Shown: one piece after another, positions 1 through 9,096 of the stretch
Numbering within the stretch: position 1 is the first letter of the stretch
Layout: every line of letters starts with the position of its first letter
From: Pseudoxanthomonas helianthi
Lineage (GTDB): Bacteria > Pseudomonadota > Gammaproteobacteria > Xanthomonadales > Xanthomonadaceae
Direction of reading: 5' to 3'
Assembly: GCF_017939625.1 (NCBI RefSeq)
Contig: NZ_JAGKTC010000004.1
Coordinates: 233,954-297,953, forward strand
DNA: 64,000 nt
Translations under genes and position numbers: made by a program
Notes under the pieces: generated by a model
What the model was told of the DNA's origin: nothing
What the model saw: the letters and a program-made list of their open reading frames with translations, nothing else
The model's database searches: none

Positions 1-586
1 CGTGGTCGGCATCAACGCCGCGCGCATGGCGGCGGGACTCAATGCGCACGTCACCGTGCTGGATCGTTCGCTGGACCGGCTGAAATACCTCGACGAGCTG
101 TATGGCCACCAGCTGACCACGATCTACTCGACCCGCGATGCCATCGAGGAACGCCTGCCATACACCGATCTGGTGATCGGCGCGGTGCTGATCCCCGGCG
201 CTGCGGCACCAAAGTTGGTCTCGCGCGAACAGCTGAAGCTGATGCGTCCGGGTTCGGTGCTGGTCGACGTGGCCATCGACCAGGGCGGCTGCTTCGAGAC
301 CTCGAAGCCGACCACGCACCAGGACCCGACCTACGAAGTGGACGGCATCATCCACTACTGCGTCGCCAACATGCCCGGCGGCGTCGCCCGTACCTCGACC
401 TTCGCCCTGACCAATGCCACCCTGCCCTTCGCCGTGCAACTGGCCAACAAGGGCGCGCTGCAGGCGTTGCTGGACGATGAGCACCTGCTCAACGGCCTGA
501 ACGTTTTCGACGGCAAGGTCACCTATCGCGCGGTCGCCGAGGCGCTCGGGTACGAGTACGTGCCTGCGAGAAAGGCGTTGGGCTGA
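1..586 (+). CDS. ald: Alanine dehydrogenase, C-terminal part (truncated by window edge)
   Basis: This reading frame is already open at the first base, so only the last ~194 residues are seen; a full alanine dehydrogenase has about 370. The enzyme interconverts L-alanine and pyruvate plus ammonia using NAD. The visible part begins in the nucleotide-binding fold (VVGINAARMAAGLNA, then VTVLD) and continues through family-typical segments LVIGAVLIPGAAAPKLV, VDVAIDQGGCFETS, HYCVANMPGGVARTST and the C-terminal ALTNATLPF. The frame ends at a TGA, 8 bases before a REP doublet that fills the gap to the convergent methyltransferase gene. Confidence 0.93.
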   Translation, partial: VVGINAARMAAGLNAHVTVLDRSLDRLKYLDELYGHQLTTIYSTRDAIEERLPYTDLVIGAVLIPGAAAPKLVSREQLKLMRPGSVLVDVAIDQGGCFETSKPTTHQDPTYEVDGIIHYCVANMPGGVARTSTFALTNATLPFAVQLANKGALQALLDDEHLLNGLNVFDGKVTYRAVAEALGYEYVPARKALG

Positions 587-593
587 TGCTCTT

Positions 594-662
594 GTAGGAG
601 CGGGCCTGCCCGCGATGCTTTGACCCTCCAATGAAGGGCACGCGGGCAAGCCTCGCTCCTAC
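594..662. repeat. REP doublet, GTAGGAGCG type
   Basis: Two inverted copies of a GTAGGAGCGGGCCTGCCCGC-like element face each other with a ~20-base spacer; each half can itself fold. It sits between two convergent genes and may act as a bidirectional terminator. The right half overlaps the stop codon (659-661) and last sense codon of the downstream minus-strand methyltransferase gene. It belongs to the REP family seen at many places in this window. Confidence 0.85.
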
Positions 663-1267
663 GAATTCTTCTCGTACACGTACACCGTCGCCGGCGGCAC
701 GTTGCGCAGCACGAACTCGCCCTTGCGCACCTTCAGGCCAAGCTCGGCGACTACCCGGTCCGACACCGGCGCGCGCGGACCATAGGTGAACTGGACGAAA
801 CGCCCGCCCTCGCGCAGGCAGTCGAAGGCCGAGGCGAGGATGTCGCGCTGCATCGCCTTCTCCATCGACAGCAGCCCCAGCCCGGATACCACCGCGTCGG
901 CGGGGCCGCCCTGCAGGTAACCCGCCGACGCGGCCGCCGCACGCAACCGGGTCGCGTCTCCTTGCACCACCCATGCTTGCGGAAACTCCTCGCGCAGGTG
1001 TCGATGCAATTCGGGGTTCAATTCCAGCACCAGCAGGTCCTGGTCGGCGATGCCGTGTTCCCGGATCGAGCGGGTCAGCGCGCCGGTACCGCCGCCCAGT
1101 TCGATCACCCGCCGGGCGCCCGCCGGCATTTCGGCCATCATCGCCACGCCCAGCTCGGGGCTGGACGGCGTCACCGAAGCGACGCTGCGCGGGTGCAGCA
1201 ACCATTGCCGGAAGAAGGTCCAGCGCGAACGCTTGCGATCCCTGCAGGCGGCCGGACCCGAACTCAT
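659..1267 (-). CDS. Class I SAM-dependent methyltransferase, PmtA-like
   Basis: A 202-residue protein with a Rossmann methyltransferase fold: the SAM-binding glycine motif [12 protein letters not shown] is at residues 54-65, followed by an acidic strand end (LLVLELNP) and GDATRL. The leader ([20 protein letters not shown]) and the ending [16 protein letters not shown] resemble the bacterial phospholipid N-methyltransferase (PmtA)/rRNA dimethylase-like group, so membrane phosphatidylethanolamine is a plausible substrate, but the substrate is inferred. The ATG overlaps the stop of rlmKL by four bases (ATGA), so the two are translationally coupled. The stop codon lies inside a REP element. Confidence 0.8.
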   Translation of the reverse strand: MSSGPAACRDRKRSRWTFFRQWLLHPRSVASVTPSSPELGVAMMAEMPAGARRVIELGGGTGALTRSIREHGIADQDLLVLELNPELHRHLREEFPQAWVVQGDATRLRAAAASAGYLQGGPADAVVSGLGLLSMEKAMQRDILASAFDCLREGGRFVQFTYGPRAPVSDRVVAELGLKVRKGEFVLRNVPPATVYVYEKNS

Positions 1268-3408
1268 GCGCCTTCGCCCGGCCGGCGCAGGCGCCAGCAG
1301 CGGTGGATGCGCGGATTGCGTTCGAAGTCGGGGGGCAGGGTCATGCGGCTAATTTCCTCGAATCCGGCAAAGGTAGCAACCGCGTCGTTATTGAATCGGA
1401 AACGGCGGAAATTGTTGCTGAAATACAGGGTGCCGCCCGGCGCCAGCCGGGCCACCGCCGCGCGCAGCAGGCGTACATGCTCCTTCTGCACGTCGAAATC
1501 GTCGGCCCGCGCGGAATTGGAGAAGGTCGGCGGATCGTAGAAGATCAGGTCGTACTGCCCGCGGTCGGCCTCCAGCCAGCCGACCGCATCGGCCTGCACC
1601 AACTGGTGCGCCGCGCCGCCCAGGCCGTTGAGCTGCAGGTTGTCCGCGCACCACTGCAGGTAGGTCGCCGACAGGTCGACCGAGGTCGTGGCCGCGGCAC
1701 CGGCCACCGCGGCCTGCACGCTGGCCACGCCGGTGTAGCAGAACAGGTTGAGGAAGCGCTTGCCCTTCGCCTCGCGCGCCATCCGCGCACGCAGCGGGCG
1801 ATGGTCGAGGAACAGGCCGGTGTCGAGATAGTCGAACAGGTTGACCTTCAACCGCGCGCCGTTCTCGCGCACGACGATGGCCTCCTCGCGTTCGGCGAAG
1901 CGGCCGTACTTGCTGCCGCCCTTGCCGCGTTCGCGCGACTTCACCGCGACCCGTTCCGACGGCACCGCGAACGCCTCGCGCGCGGCGGCCAGCAATTCGC
2001 CGAAACGGCGCCGCACGTCGGTCTCGGGGATGCTCGCCGGCGCGGCGTATTCCTGCACGTGCAGGAAGGTGCGGCCATCGCCGCCGTCTTCGGTGTAGAC
2101 GTCGATGGCCGCGGCGTATTCGGGCAGGTCGGCATCGTAGGCGCGATAGCAGGTCACGCTTTCGCGCTCGCGCCACGGTTTCAGCTTCTTCAGGTTCTTG
2201 CGCAGGCGGTTGGCGACCATCTGCGCGCCTTCCGACAGCGGGCGCGGCTCCGATTCGGGCTTCGCCGCGAAGATCGGATCGCAGACGATCAGCGCGCACT
2301 CGATCGCGCCGTTGAACAGCTGGTACTTCTTCGTCGCGCGCAGGCCGGTGGCGAAGGCCAGTTCCTGGCTGCCGCACAGCAGGCTGGCGCGCCATTGCGG
2401 CACGGCGCGCTTCAGCGCATCGCCGAGCATGCGATAGAGGCCCGCATCGGCGGCCAGTCGCTCGTCGTAGGGCGGGTTGCACACCACCAGGCCGCGCTCG
2501 GAGGCCCGCGCCTGCAACTGCGCCGCATCGCGCACTTCGAATTCGATCAGTCCGGCCAGGCCGGCCAGCACCGCGTTTTCCTTCGCCCCGCGGATCGCCC
2601 GCGGATCGAGGTCGCCGCCGAAGAACACCGGCTTCAGCGCCGCGCGACCCGCCTGTTCGCGCGCGACCGCGTCGGCGAACAGTTCTCGCCAGGTCTTCGC
2701 ATCGAAGCCGAGCCAACGGGTCGGCAGCACGTTGCCGTAACGCTGCAAGCCGGGTGCGACGTCGGCGGCGATCAGCGCGCCTTCGATCAGCAGGGTGCCG
2801 CTGCCGCACATGGGGTCGAGCAGCGCACCGCCGTCGCGGTACGCCTGCGGCCAGCCGCCGCGCAGCAGCACCGCCGCGGCGAGGTTTTCCTTCAGCGGCG
2901 CCTCGTTCTGTTCCTTGCGCCAGCCACGCCGGTGCATCGGCCCGCCGGACAGGTCGATCGACAACGTCGCCCTGCCCTTGCGCAGCGACAGGTTGAGGCG
3001 CACGTCCGGGTTCTCGACGTCCACCGACGGACGCGGCAGGGCGAAGTTGCGGAACTGGTCGACGATGGCGTCCTTGATCTTCTGCGCGGCGTAACGCGCA
3101 TGGGTGATCGCCTCGCCGGACACGTGCGCGTCCACCGCGATGCTCAGTTCGGCCGACAGGTGCTTCTGCCAGTTCACCTCGGCAGCGCCGTCGTACAGCG
3201 CCTGCTCGTCCGGGCAGGCGAATTCGGTGATCGGCCACAGCACGCGGCTGGCCAGCCGCGACCACAGCACCGCGCGCTGCGCATCGACCGCCTCGCCTTC
3301 GGCATTGACGCCGGCGATGGTCGCGCTGGCCTTGGCCACGCCGAGCGCAAGCAGCTCGTCGGCGAGCAGGTATTCCAGGCCTTTGGCGCAGGAGACGAAG
3401 AATTTCAC
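1264..3408 (-). CDS. rlmKL: Bifunctional 23S rRNA methyltransferase RlmKL (m2G2445, m7G2069)
   Basis: A 714-residue fusion, the usual length for RlmKL of gammaproteobacteria. The N-terminal part has a ferredoxin-like/THUMP region (residues ~1-155), then the RlmL methyltransferase with [10 protein letters not shown] at ~198-207 and the catalytic NPPY at 311-314. The C-terminal RlmK half has [12 protein letters not shown] and DPPTFSNS at ~625. It modifies 23S rRNA during assembly of the 50S subunit. It is the first gene of a two-gene operon with the PmtA-like gene, overlapping it by four bases. Upstream lies a short region holding a dispersed repeat. Confidence 0.95.
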   Translation of the reverse strand: MKFFVSCAKGLEYLLADELLALGVAKASATIAGVNAEGEAVDAQRAVLWSRLASRVLWPITEFACPDEQALYDGAAEVNWQKHLSAELSIAVDAHVSGEAITHARYAAQKIKDAIVDQFRNFALPRPSVDVENPDVRLNLSLRKGRATLSIDLSGGPMHRRGWRKEQNEAPLKENLAAAVLLRGGWPQAYRDGGALLDPMCGSGTLLIEGALIAADVAPGLQRYGNVLPTRWLGFDAKTWRELFADAVAREQAGRAALKPVFFGGDLDPRAIRGAKENAVLAGLAGLIEFEVRDAAQLQARASERGLVVCNPPYDERLAADAGLYRMLGDALKRAVPQWRASLLCGSQELAFATGLRATKKYQLFNGAIECALIVCDPIFAAKPESEPRPLSEGAQMVANRLRKNLKKLKPWRERESVTCYRAYDADLPEYAAAIDVYTEDGGDGRTFLHVQEYAAPASIPETDVRRRFGELLAAAREAFAVPSERVAVKSRERGKGGSKYGRFAEREEAIVVRENGARLKVNLFDYLDTGLFLDHRPLRARMAREAKGKRFLNLFCYTGVASVQAAVAGAAATTSVDLSATYLQWCADNLQLNGLGGAAHQLVQADAVGWLEADRGQYDLIFYDPPTFSNSARADDFDVQKEHVRLLRAAVARLAPGGTLYFSNNFRRFRFNNDAVATFAGFEEISRMTLPPDFERNPRIHRCWRLRRPGEGA

Positions 3409-3469
3409 AAAAACTCCGAATTTCGGTTCCGTCAGCCCAGCGGTTTTTAACAGCCGGATGGCTGATCAA

Positions 3470-3545
3470 GCCGGGATCCATTTTGCCGTTGTCTTTGGAA
3501 GCAACAGCAAAATCAAGATGGATTCCGGCTTTCGCCGGAATGACG
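3470..3545. repeat. Dispersed inverted repeat, GGATTCCGGC...GCCGGAATGAC type
   Basis: Two inverted copies (GCCGGGATCCATTTTG on the left, CAAGATGGATTCCGGC on the right) flank a short spacer, and the right copy carries its own hairpin TTCCGGCTTTCGCCGGAA. A related element is at 53490-53516. It fills the gap between the stop of the hydrolase gene and rlmKL. Confidence 0.7.
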
Positions 3546-3546
3546 A

Positions 3547-4107
3547 TCAAAGGCGGGAAAGCAAAGCCGCGAAGGCTTCGGCTGACGCTTCGACATGGCT
3601 CGACAGCCGATGCGAATCGTCCACCAGCAACAGCCGCGCCTTGCGCGGCAGCGCCCATTGCACGACATCGACCGCGGGGATCAGCTCGTCATCCCAGCCG
3701 TGCAGGATCGACAACGGCACGTCGGCCACGTCCAGCGCCGGCAGGGGGCCCATCCTCAGCGCCGGCGCCATCAGGAACACGCCGCGCACCGGCACTTCCA
3801 GCGAAATGCGTCCGGAAATGTACGCGCCGAGGCTGGAGCCGGCCAGCACCAGCGGCCCGCGTGCGGCAGCCTTCGCGGCCAGTTCGCGCAGGCGCAGCAG
3901 GCGAGCCGGCACGTCGCCGAGGTCGCTGATTTCGCGCTTCGCATCCAGGTCGGTGTAGTCCGGCCGTTCATGGGTCCAGCCGAAGCGCTCGGCGACCTCG
4001 GCCAATGCGGTGACCTTGGTCGCGTCCGGGCCGCTTTCGAAGCCGTGCGAAAGGATGCAATGGCCGCGTGGCCGCGAGGCGATGTCTGTGTCGGAAGCCG
4101 GGGCCAT
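3547..4107 (-). CDS. Alpha/beta hydrolase (small esterase-like)
   Basis: A 186-residue single-domain alpha/beta hydrolase. The oxyanion-loop segment ILSHGFESGPDATK (residues 18-31) and the nucleophile elbow GSSLGAY (90-96, probable nucleophile Ser92) are clear. A candidate acid is Asp140 in HGWDDELIP and a candidate base is His166 in VDDSHRL. The compact length and HGFESGP motif resemble YqiA/YcfP-type esterases and the RBBP9-like group. No signal peptide is visible, so it is probably cytoplasmic; its substrate is unknown. It stands alone and is divergent from the amidase gene, 54 bases away. Confidence 0.8.
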   Translation of the reverse strand: MAPASDTDIASRPRGHCILSHGFESGPDATKVTALAEVAERFGWTHERPDYTDLDAKREISDLGDVPARLLRLRELAAKAAARGPLVLAGSSLGAYISGRISLEVPVRGVFLMAPALRMGPLPALDVADVPLSILHGWDDELIPAVDVVQWALPRKARLLLVDDSHRLSSHVEASAEAFAALLSRL

Positions 4108-4161
4108 GGTGCGCTTCGGTGTGGAAACCAGGCCAGTTTACCGGAGTGCTAGCATGCGGCC

Positions 4162-4728
4162 ATGACCTTCGAAGCCCCGTCCGTGATCGCCGAACCCCTG
4201 CCCTATGAGGCGAAACTGGCGTCGCGGCTGCTGGGGGACATCGATCTGGTGGTGATCCACTGCACCGAGCTGCCCGACCTGGCCATGGCACGGGAATACG
4301 GCGAACGTGCGCTGTACGACTCCGGCACCGGCAACAGCGGCCACTACTACATCGACCGCGACGGCAGCGTGCACCGGTATGTCGCCGAGGATCGCGTCGC
4401 CCACCACGTGCGCGGTTACAACCCCCGCTCGGTCGGCATCGAACTGGTCAACACTGGCCGCTACCCGCACTGGCTCGCCGCCGGCCACCAGGCCATGGAC
4501 GAGCCTTACACCGAGGCGCAGATCGCCTCGCTGATCGAATTGCTGCGCCAACTGTCCGCGGCGCTGCCGAACTTGCGCTTCATCGCCGGGCATGAAGACC
4601 TGGACACGACGCAGGTGCCGGCCAGCGACGACGAAACCGTGTCGGTCCAGCGCAAGCTCGATCCGGGCCCGTTGTTCCCCTGGGCGCGTGTATTGAATGA
4701 AGTGGCCCTGAAACGCCTGCTTCCCTGA
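4162..4728 (+). CDS. N-acetylmuramoyl-L-alanine amidase, AmpD-like (Amidase_2)
   Basis: A 188-residue protein with one amidase_2/PGRP-like zinc amidase domain. Visible family segments are LVVIHCTELPD (first zinc His), SGHYYIDRDGSVHRYV, VAHHVRGYNPRSVGIELVN, a GHEDLD segment and LDPGPLFPW near the end, which matches the AmpD zinc Asp region. No signal peptide is seen, so it most likely cleaves cytoplasmic anhydro-muropeptides during cell-wall recycling, as AmpD does. Whether it is the main AmpD (linked to beta-lactamase regulation) or a paralogue cannot be told here. A REP hairpin follows the stop. Confidence 0.85.
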   Translation: MTFEAPSVIAEPLPYEAKLASRLLGDIDLVVIHCTELPDLAMAREYGERALYDSGTGNSGHYYIDRDGSVHRYVAEDRVAHHVRGYNPRSVGIELVNTGRYPHWLAAGHQAMDEPYTEAQIASLIELLRQLSAALPNLRFIAGHEDLDTTQVPASDDETVSVQRKLDPGPLFPWARVLNEVALKRLLP

Positions 4729-4737
4729 AGACAGCCC

Positions 4738-4768
4738 GTGGGAGTGGTGGCTACGCCACCACTCCCAC
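4738..4768. repeat. Single REP hairpin, terminator-like
   Basis: GTGGGAGTGGTGGC, a TACG loop, then the exact reverse complement form a 13-base stem ten bases after the amidase stop codon. It has the GTGGGAG head of the local REP family. No T-run follows, so termination would be by structure only. Confidence 0.75.
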
Positions 4769-4801
4769 ATCCAGGGTTCAAGAGGGCCGGACGCCCCCCG
4801 G

Positions 4802-4807
4802 TATAAT
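4802..4807 (+). promoter_or_regulatory. Probable -10 box for tesB
   Basis: A perfect TATAAT lies 29 bases before the tesB start codon. A good -35 at the right spacing is not evident in the GC-rich upstream bases, so this is based on the -10 alone. Confidence 0.5.
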
Positions 4808-4835
4808 TCGCCCATTCCCGCCGGAAATCCCCACC

Positions 4836-5729
4836 TTGTCCCCCACCCCCGAACCCGTCGTCTCCGAACTGATCGAGCTGCTGTCGCTGGAGCGGCTCGA
4901 GGCCGACCTGTTCCGCGGCCAGAGCCGCGACATCGGCACCAAGTACGTGTTCGGCGGCCAGGTGCTGGGCCAGGCGCTGTCGGCGGCGCAGGCTACCGTC
5001 GACGGCGACAGCGGCCGCCGCGCGCATTCGCTGCACGCCTACTTCCTGCGCGCCGGCGACATCGACGCGCCGATCGTCTACGACGTCGACCGCACCCGCG
5101 ATGGCGGCAGCTTCTCGGTGCGCCGGGTCAGCGCGATCCAGCACGGCAAGGTGATCTTCTTCTGCGCGGCTTCGTTCCAGGGCGAGGAAAGCGGCGCCGA
5201 ACACCAGCTGTCGATGCCCGAAGTGCCGCGCCCGGAAGACATCGAACCCGCGCCGGCACTGCCTGCCGAAGTGATGGCGAAACTGTCGCCGAAGGTGCAG
5301 CGCTGGCTGTCGCGGCGCGGGCCGTTCGAATTCCGCCACGTGTATCCGCGCGACGAACTGAATCCGCCCAAGCGCCCGCCGTTCCAGCAGGTGTGGTTCC
5401 GCCTGTGCGAGCCGGTCGGCGATTCGCCGGAACTGCACCGCGCGCTGCTCGCCTACGCCTCCGATTTCCAGCTGCTGGGCACGGCCAACTTCCCGCACGG
5501 CATCAGCTACTACCAGCCGAACGTGCAGATGGCTTCGCTCGACCATGCGCTGTGGTTCCACCGCCCGTTCCGTGCCGACGACTGGCTGCTGTATTCCATC
5601 GACAGCCCCAGCGCGCAGAACTCACGCGGCCTGGCGCGCGGACAGATCTTCGACCGCCACGGCCGGCTGGTCGCCAGCACCGCGCAGGAAGGGCTGATCC
5701 GCGTATTGCCGACGGAGGCGAAGAACTGA
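4836..5729 (+). CDS. tesB: Acyl-CoA thioesterase II (TesB)
   Basis: A 297-residue double-hotdog thioesterase, the usual TesB length, that hydrolyses medium and long acyl-CoAs in the cytoplasm. Family segments include DLFRGQSRDIGTKYVFGGQVLGQAL in the N-terminal hotdog and LGTANFPHG plus MASLDHALWFHRPFRADDWLLY in the C-terminal one, with SPSAQNSRGLARGQIFDRHGRLVAS near the end, which carries catalytic-triad residues in the family. The start is a TTG; no better ATG keeps the conserved N terminus. The stop overlaps the next ATG (TGATG), so the DUF2007 gene is translationally coupled. Confidence 0.93.
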   Translation: MSPTPEPVVSELIELLSLERLEADLFRGQSRDIGTKYVFGGQVLGQALSAAQATVDGDSGRRAHSLHAYFLRAGDIDAPIVYDVDRTRDGGSFSVRRVSAIQHGKVIFFCAASFQGEESGAEHQLSMPEVPRPEDIEPAPALPAEVMAKLSPKVQRWLSRRGPFEFRHVYPRDELNPPKRPPFQQVWFRLCEPVGDSPELHRALLAYASDFQLLGTANFPHGISYYQPNVQMASLDHALWFHRPFRADDWLLYSIDSPSAQNSRGLARGQIFDRHGRLVASTAQEGLIRVLPTEAKN

Positions 5730-6223
5730 TGCGCCAGGTATTCACCAGCCAGCGCCTGGAAACCGTCGAGGGTGTCGCCAAGTTGATGGAAGACGCCGGC
5801 ATCGCCGTGCACATCAGCAACGGGCGCTCGTACAAGGGCGGCATGGGCGGGCAGTTCAGCTTCAGCGACCCGAAACCGGCCCGCAAGCAGCCGGCATTGT
5901 GGATCAAGCGCCCCGAAGACCAGCCGCGCGCACGCGAAATCCTGCGCGAAGCCGGCCTGCTGGATTCGACCCGGCCGGACCAGGGCCTGAACTACGTGTT
6001 CCGCGACAACGAGGACGAAGCGCCACGCCGCGGCAACTGGGGTTGGCGCGTCCGCGTCGCACTGCTCGCGCTGATCGCGGTGATGGCCTTCCTGACCCTC
6101 AACCGTTTCCGCCACGCGCAGCAGGCCCGCCAGCAGGCCGCGCCGCAGGTCCAGCAGCAACAGCAGAAGCCGGAGGCGCAGGAAGAAGAGGAAGTGCGCG
6201 TGCGGTTGACGCCGACGAAATGA
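5729..6223 (+). CDS. DUF2007-type putative signal-transducing protein with a membrane anchor
   Basis: A 164-residue protein whose start overlaps the tesB stop. Residues 1-70 (MRQVFTSQRLETVEGVAKLM ... AREILREAGL) match the DUF2007 fold, a PII-like ferredoxin-fold domain found in putative signalling proteins. A single hydrophobic segment (VRVALLALIAVMAFLTL, about residues 109-125) follows, then a Gln/Glu-rich tail (QQARQQAAPQVQQQQQKPEA). It is often annotated pathogenicity-like in xanthomonads; no function is established here. The coupling to tesB suggests a membrane or lipid link, but that is inference. Confidence 0.75.
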   Translation: MRQVFTSQRLETVEGVAKLMEDAGIAVHISNGRSYKGGMGGQFSFSDPKPARKQPALWIKRPEDQPRAREILREAGLLDSTRPDQGLNYVFRDNEDEAPRRGNWGWRVRVALLALIAVMAFLTLNRFRHAQQARQQAAPQVQQQQQKPEAQEEEEVRVRLTPTK

Positions 6224-6231
6224 CCGAGAGC

Positions 6232-6262
6232 CTTGTCATCCCGACCGCAGCGCAGGGATGAC
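6232..6262. repeat. Short inverted repeat TTGTCATCCC
   Basis: CTTGTCATCCC and GGGATGACAAAAG flank a short GC-rich loop immediately after the stop of the DUF2007 gene. This GTCATCCC head is a common small dispersed palindrome in proteobacterial intergenic regions. Confidence 0.55.
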
Positions 6263-6290
6263 AAAAGGATTTCTGTGCAATACGGGCCAA

Positions 6291-6325
6291 CGAAAAACCC
6301 GCGCCTTCCGGCGCGGGTTTTTCGT
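6291..6325. terminator. Bidirectional rho-independent terminator
   Basis: CGAAAAACCCGCGCC, a short loop and its complement ending GGGTTTTTCG form a perfect stem with A/T tracts on both flanks. It lies between the convergent DUF2007 and EF-hand genes and can serve both. Confidence 0.9.
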
Positions 6326-6343
6326 TTCCGTCATGCGCTTCGG

Positions 6344-6904
6344 TCAGGGCTTCGGCGGGGGCGCATCGATCGGGCCGCCGCGCATCTGGTGCGCCGGCTT
6401 CGCCGCGTCGAACTCGGCGCGGCTCAGCTTGCCGTCCTTGTCGGCATCGGCCTTGGCGAACCATTCGTCGCGATGTTGCTTCATGCGTTGCTCGCGGTCG
6501 GCCTTGTCCAGGTAGCCGTCCTTGTTCGCGTCCATCTCGTCGAAGCGTGAGGCCATCGGGCCCTTGGCGGCTTCGGCCTTGCTGATGCGGCCGTCCTTGT
6601 CGGTGTCGAGTTCGGCGAAGCGGTCGTACATGCCGCCGTTGCGACGACGCATGCCGTCGCGATGCGGGCGTTCGCTGGCGTCCAGCTTGCCGTCCTTGTT
6701 CTTGTCCAGGCTGTCGAACTTCTCGGCCAGGCGCGGGACCTTCGCCGCTTCGGCGCGATCGATCGCGCCGTCGCCGTTGGCGTCCAGCTTCGCGTGCACG
6801 CGCGGCGCGTCCTTGGCGGCGTCGGACTGGGCTGCGGCGAACGCGGCGCCGCCGGCGGTCAGGCTGGCCAGCACGGCGACGACCAGCAGGGGCTTGTGTT
6901 TCAT
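6344..6904 (-). CDS. Secreted EF-hand protein with five calcium-binding loops
   Basis: The ATG at 6902-6904 gives 186 residues beginning with a Sec signal peptide (MKHKPLLVVAVLASLTAGGAAFAAAQ). The frame is open further upstream, but only this start gives a signal peptide. Five EF-hand loops of the D-x-[DN]-x-DG type are visible: DANGDGAIDRAE, DKNKDGKLDASE, DTDKDGRISKAE, DANKDGYLDKAD and DADKDGKLSRAE. The protein is therefore a likely periplasmic or secreted calcium-binding protein; its partner is unknown. The odd number of loops means at least one cannot pair within the chain. Confidence 0.85.
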   Translation of the reverse strand: MKHKPLLVVAVLASLTAGGAAFAAAQSDAAKDAPRVHAKLDANGDGAIDRAEAAKVPRLAEKFDSLDKNKDGKLDASERPHRDGMRRRNGGMYDRFAELDTDKDGRISKAEAAKGPMASRFDEMDANKDGYLDKADREQRMKQHRDEWFAKADADKDGKLSRAEFDAAKPAHQMRGGPIDAPPPKP

Positions 6905-7080
6905 GGCGATTCCTCGGTGGATGGCGGCAGGTTGCCGACCCCCGGGAAAACGCATGGCCGCGCGCCGGGTTGACGCCGGCGCAACACGTTCAGGCTGCGG
7001 ACGGTCTCCACTCCGGCGACGCGCCCGACGCAGTATGCTGACCGCATGCGCCCCGCCTTCGCCAACCACGCAATCGCCTG

Positions 7081-7833
7081 ATGGGTACCGACAGCGCCAG
7101 CTCCGGCGACGACCTGCGCCTGTTCCACACCGGCGAGCACCCGTGCGGCTACTGGCCGGAACGCACCGCGCGCGACCTGGTGCTGGACCCGCGCGACCCG
7201 CGCCTGCCGAAGTTCTACCCGACCGCGCTGGGCTGGGGTTTCCGTCGCTCCGGCGACCTGGTCTACCGGCCGCACTGCCAGCACTGCCAGGCCTGCGTCG
7301 CGGTGCGCATTCCCGTGCACGATTTCCGCCCCGACCGCGGCCAGCGCCGCTGCGCCGCGCGCAATGCGCACATCGAATCGCGCATCGTCGCGGCCGAGCG
7401 CAACGAGGAACACTTCGCCCTGTACCGGCGCTACCTGGCGGCGCGCCACCGCCACGGCGGCATGGACGACCACAGTCCGCTGGAATTCGACCAGTTCCTG
7501 ATCGGCAGCTGGTCGCAGGGCCGTTTCCTCGAGCTGCGCGACCGCAGCGACGACGGCCACGGCAAACTGGTCGCGGTCGCGGTCACCGACGTCGTGCCCG
7601 GCGCGCTGTCGGCGGTCTATACCTTCTACGATCCCGATTACGAAGCGAACGGCCTGGGCACGCTGGCGATCCTGCGCCAGCTGGAATGGGCGCAGCGCGA
7701 ATACCGCAGCCACCTGTACCTCGGCTACTGGATCGACGGCCACCGCAAGATGGACTACAAGCGCCGTTACCACCCGCTGGAATGGTTCGATGGCCGCGAG
7801 TGGCGGCGCGATACGCTGCCGCAGCGCGGCTGA
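7081..7833 (+). CDS. bpt: Aspartate/glutamate leucyltransferase (Bpt) of the N-degron pathway
   Basis: A 250-residue protein of the ATE/Bpt family, which transfers leucine from Leu-tRNA to N-terminal Asp or Glu so that ClpS/ClpAP can degrade the protein. Diagnostic parts are [20 protein letters not shown] at the N terminus, the cysteine cluster [18 protein letters not shown] and the C-terminal [21 protein letters not shown]. The four-residue-spaced cysteines and overall length fit Bpt rather than eukaryotic ATE1. In many proteobacteria bpt lies near aat or clpS-clpA; neither is present here. The enzyme is cytoplasmic. Confidence 0.93.
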   Translation: MGTDSASSGDDLRLFHTGEHPCGYWPERTARDLVLDPRDPRLPKFYPTALGWGFRRSGDLVYRPHCQHCQACVAVRIPVHDFRPDRGQRRCAARNAHIESRIVAAERNEEHFALYRRYLAARHRHGGMDDHSPLEFDQFLIGSWSQGRFLELRDRSDDGHGKLVAVAVTDVVPGALSAVYTFYDPDYEANGLGTLAILRQLEWAQREYRSHLYLGYWIDGHRKMDYKRRYHPLEWFDGREWRRDTLPQRG

Positions 7834-7875
7834 GCGCGACATGCCGGCGCAATGCGGGCATGCCAGAATCGGTGC

Positions 7876-9096
7876 ATGCGCCTTTCCATCCTGCTGTTCC
7901 CGGTGTTTGCCCTGGCCGCCTGCACGACGATGACCCGCGGCGACGAGGCGCCGTCCGTGGCCGGCGCGAAAACGCTGCGCGTGGCGACCTACAACACCTC
8001 GCTGTATTCGGACGACGCGGGTGGCCTGGTCCGTGAACTGGAAGGCGACAGCGCCCACGCGCGCAAGATCGCCGCGGTGCTGCAGAAGGTGCGTCCCGAC
8101 CTGGTGCTGTTGAACGAATTCGATTACGACGAGTCCGGGCGCGCCGCGGACCTGTTCCAGCGCAAATACCTGGAAGCCGCGCAACCCGGCGGCGGCGAAC
8201 CGTTGCGCTACCCGTACCGTTACCTCGCCCCGGTCAACACCGGCGTACCCAGCGGGCTCGACCTGGACGGCAACGGCGCCACCGGCGGAAACGGACGCAA
8301 CCGCGGCAACGATGCCTGGGGCTACGGCCTGCATCCGGGGCAATACGGCATGCTGGTGCTGTCGCGTCATCCGATCGATGCGGAGCAGGCACGCACGTTC
8401 CGGTTGTTGAAATGGAGCGCCCTGCCCGACGCGACGCCGCCCATCGATCCGGCTTCGCGCCGCGCGTTCTATCCCGACGCGATCTGGCGGCAATTGCGCC
8501 TGTCTTCGAAATCGCACTGGGACGTGCCGATACGCACGCCGGGCGGCGTGGTCCATTTCCTGGTCTCGCATCCGACGCCGCCGGTGTTCGATGGCCCGGA
8601 GGATCGCAATGGCCTGCGCAACGCCGACGAAATCCGCCTGTGGCGGGAATACCTGTCGCCCGGAGACAAGCCCTGGCTATGCGACGACGCCGGACGTTGC
8701 GGCGGACTCGCCGAAGGCGAACGCTTCATCATCGCCGGCGACCTCAACAACGATCCCGTCGACGGCGATGGGCGCCACGACGCCATCGTCGAGCTGCTGG
8801 AACATCCGCGCGTGATGCGCATGGCCACGCCGCGCAGCGAAGGCGGCGCGGAGACCGCGCGGGACTATGCGGCGAAGGGCATCGTGCATCGCGGCGCGCC
8901 GGAGCACGTTACCGGCGACTTCGGTCCGAAGGCCGGCGCGATGCGCCTGGATTACGTGCTGCCTTCGGTCGGCTTCGCCCTGAAAGACAGCGGCGTGTTC
9001 TGGCCGAAGAAGAGCGATCCCGATGCCGCCATCGCCGACGGCAGCGACCATCATTTGGTGTGGGTAGACCTGCAACTGCAGGAGCGGGCCCCGTAG
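7876..9096 (+). CDS. Secreted endonuclease/exonuclease/phosphatase-family lipoprotein
   Basis: The ATG at 7876 gives 406 residues starting with a lipoprotein signal (MRLSILLFPVFALAAC, lipid cysteine Cys16). The mature part has the EEP fold signatures LRVATYNTSLYSDD, RPDLVLLNEFDYD, FIIAGDLNNDPVDGD and DGSDHHLVWVDL, which carry the metal and catalytic Asn, Glu, Asp and His residues of DNase I-like phosphodiesterases. The substrate (nucleic acid, inositol phosphate or phospholipid) cannot be decided; an outer-membrane or periplasmic nuclease/phosphatase is likely. Its TAG stop codon is provided by the GTAGAG head of the following REP doublet. Confidence 0.82.
   Translation: MRLSILLFPVFALAACTTMTRGDEAPSVAGAKTLRVATYNTSLYSDDAGGLVRELEGDSAHARKIAAVLQKVRPDLVLLNEFDYDESGRAADLFQRKYLEAAQPGGGEPLRYPYRYLAPVNTGVPSGLDLDGNGATGGNGRNRGNDAWGYGLHPGQYGMLVLSRHPIDAEQARTFRLLKWSALPDATPPIDPASRRAFYPDAIWRQLRLSSKSHWDVPIRTPGGVVHFLVSHPTPPVFDGPEDRNGLRNADEIRLWREYLSPGDKPWLCDDAGRCGGLAEGERFIIAGDLNNDPVDGDGRHDAIVELLEHPRVMRMATPRSEGGAETARDYAAKGIVHRGAPEHVTGDFGPKAGAMRLDYVLPSVGFALKDSGVFWPKKSDPDAAIADGSDHHLVWVDLQLQERAP

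Noticed and set aside
973..3450. Very long open frame opposite rlmKL
   Set aside because: It is antisense to a clearly conserved gene and its translation is Arg/Ala/Gly-rich noise, as expected in high-GC DNA. The same holds for long frames opposite pepN, gcvP, purA and the ACE-like gene.
6905..7069. Upstream extension of the EF-hand protein
   Set aside because: It would place the signal peptide 55 residues inside the protein; the ATG at 6904 is the sensible start.
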